A DNA stretch of 6,220 nt from Bifidobacteriaceae bacterium (GTDB lineage: Bacteria; Actinomycetota; Actinomycetes; Actinomycetales; WQXJ01): contig JAISTN010000298.1 of assembly GCA_031272565.1 (NCBI GenBank), positions 1-6,220 on the forward strand, given 5' to 3'. The notes beneath the pieces were generated by a model that was given only the letters and a program-made list of their open reading frames with translations, was not told the origin of the DNA and did not search any database. The position numbers were made by a program, and so were the translations under genes. Below, one piece after another: positions 5,194 through 6,220 of this stretch. Position 1 is the first letter of the stretch. Each line of letters opens with the position of its first letter.

Positions 5194-6220
5194 TCACGCC
5201 TGGTCGTCGTCGATGAACTCGGCATCCACGATGTCTTCTTCAGGCTTGGCCCCACCGGCCCCGCCCCCAGCCGAGGCGCCGTCGCCCGCTGCCCCGGCCG
5301 GACCGGATCCGGCGCCATCGGCGGCCTGCTGGGCGTACAGGGCCTGCCCAATCTTCTGAGCCGCCGCGGACAAGGCCGCCTGCTTCGACTTGACCTGCTC
5401 GACGTCGGTGCCTTCCAGCGCCTGCTTCAGGCCGTCCACCGCCGTCTGGACTTCCGTCTTGACGTCCTCCGGCAGCTTTTCGCCGTTGTCTTTCAGCAGC
5501 GACTCGGTCTGGTAGACCAACTGTTCGGCCGTGTTGCGGACCTCGGCCTCCTCACGCCGCTTCTTGTCTTCCGCGGCGTGCGCCTCCGCGTCCTTGACCA
5601 TCCGGTCGATCTCTTCCTTGGGCAGGGCCGAGCCACCCGAAATGGTCATCGACTGTTCCTTGCCGGTGCCGCGGTCCTTGGCGCTGACGTGCACAATGCC
5701 GTTGGCGTCAATGTCGAACGTGACCTCGATCTGCGGGATGCCGCGCGGGGCCGGCGCAATGCCGGTCAACTCGAACGTACCCAGGGCCTTGTTGTCCCGC
5801 GCCAGCGAGCGTTCGCCCTGGTACACCTGGATCAGCACCGAGGGCTGGTTGTCGTCCGCGGTGGAGAAGATCTCCGAGCGCTTGGTGGGGATGGCTGTGT
5901 TGCGTTCGATCAGGGTGGTCATAACGCCGCCCTTGGTTTCGATGCCCAGCGACAGCGGCGTGACGTCGATCAGCAGGACGTCCTTGCGCTCACCGGCAAT
6001 GACGCCGGCCTGCAGGGCGGCGCCCACGGCCACGACCTCATCCGGGTTGACGCCCTTGTTGGGGTCCTTGCCGCCGGTCAGTTCCTTGACTAGGGCCGAC
6101 ACGGCCGGCATGCGGGTGGAGCCGCCCACCAGGATGACGTGGTCGATTTCGCCCACCTTGATGTCGGCATCGGCGATTACGGCCTGGAACGGCCGGCGGC
6201 AGCGTTCCAGCAGGTCCTTG
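5194..6220 (-). CDS. dnaK: DnaK (Hsp70), C-terminal part, truncated by the right edge
   Basis: Known role: ATP-dependent chaperone that binds exposed hydrophobic peptides, and in actinobacteria also corepressor of HspR. Seen: 341 codons to a TGA. The end of the ATPase domain shows [16 protein letters not shown] (about 25-40 of the visible part) and [15 protein letters not shown] (58-72). The interdomain linker DVLLIDV follows (80-86), then [14 protein letters not shown], and the substrate-binding beta domain with [18 protein letters not shown] and [20 protein letters not shown] helical lid with [26 protein letters not shown] comes next, then a Gly/Ala-rich disordered stretch and the acidic tail [13 protein letters not shown]. 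About 300 N-terminal residues lie outside the window, judged from the usual linker position near residue 385-390. The frame continues unbroken to the right edge; the in-frame GTG at 6156 is an internal valine, not the start. Confidence 0.98.
   Translation of the reverse strand, partial: KDLLERCRRPFQAVIADADIKVGEIDHVILVGGSTRMPAVSALVKELTGGKDPNKGVNPDEVVAVGAALQAGVIAGERKDVLLIDVTPLSLGIETKGGVMTTLIERNTAIPTKRSEIFSTADDNQPSVLIQVYQGERSLARDNKALGTFELTGIAPAPRGIPQIEVTFDIDANGIVHVSAKDRGTGKEQSMTISGGSALPKEEIDRMVKDAEAHAAEDKKRREEAEVRNTAEQLVYQTESLLKDNGEKLPEDVKTEVQTAVDGLKQALEGTDVEQVKSKQAALSAAAQKIGQALYAQQAADGAGSGPAGAAGDGASAGGGAGGAKPEEDIVDAEFIDDDQA

Noticed and set aside
4900..6093. 397-codon plus-strand open frame opposite dnaK and grpE
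   Set aside because: It is antisense to clearly recognisable chaperone genes, spans their junction and has Gly/Arg/Leu-rich composition without a recognisable domain. Long antisense frames are expected opposite GC-rich genes.

Overview
The window is GC-rich and every gene I can support lies on the minus strand, so transcription runs from right to left. The order dnaK-grpE-dnaJ-hspR is the classical HspR-controlled heat-shock operon of Actinomycetes (Actinobacteria). The HspR tail (ALVLWRP), the GrpE RDRRKVDPVTG segment and a DnaJ without a zinc finger all fit that class, perhaps Micrococcales, Actinomycetales or Bifidobacteriales. I cannot name a genus.

Right part (about 3084-6220): the last 341 codons of dnaK, then complete grpE, dnaJ and hspR. 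The genes are packed tightly: a 3-base gap dnaK/grpE, a 1-base overlap grpE/dnaJ and a 4-base overlap dnaJ/hspR. DnaK is the Hsp70 ATPase, GrpE its nucleotide exchange factor, DnaJ its ATPase-stimulating and client-delivering partner, and HspR the MerR-type repressor that normally uses DnaK as corepressor. The operon promoter and its HAIR operators would lie upstream of dnaK, beyond the right edge.

Middle (about 2250-3083): a 232-base gap after hspR holds an exact 56-base direct repeat, one copy of which contains the end of hspR, and two hairpins that could end the heat-shock transcript. Next comes a two-gene toxin-antitoxin module, a ribbon-helix-helix-like antitoxin followed by a MazF/PemK-family endoribonuclease, with a promoter/operator-like inverted repeat on the antitoxin start codon.

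Left part (1-2129): the N-terminal 709 codons of a large SWIM zinc-finger SNF2-family helicase, read right to left and running off the left edge just after Walker A. Its frame is open throughout the visible part.

Overall this is a conventional chaperone operon followed by a small toxin-antitoxin module and a helicase. I see no convincing new multi-gene system. The points most worth a second look are the 56-base repeat with its G-rich strand, the apparent leaderless start sites of the antitoxin and helicase genes, and the zinc-less DnaJ.
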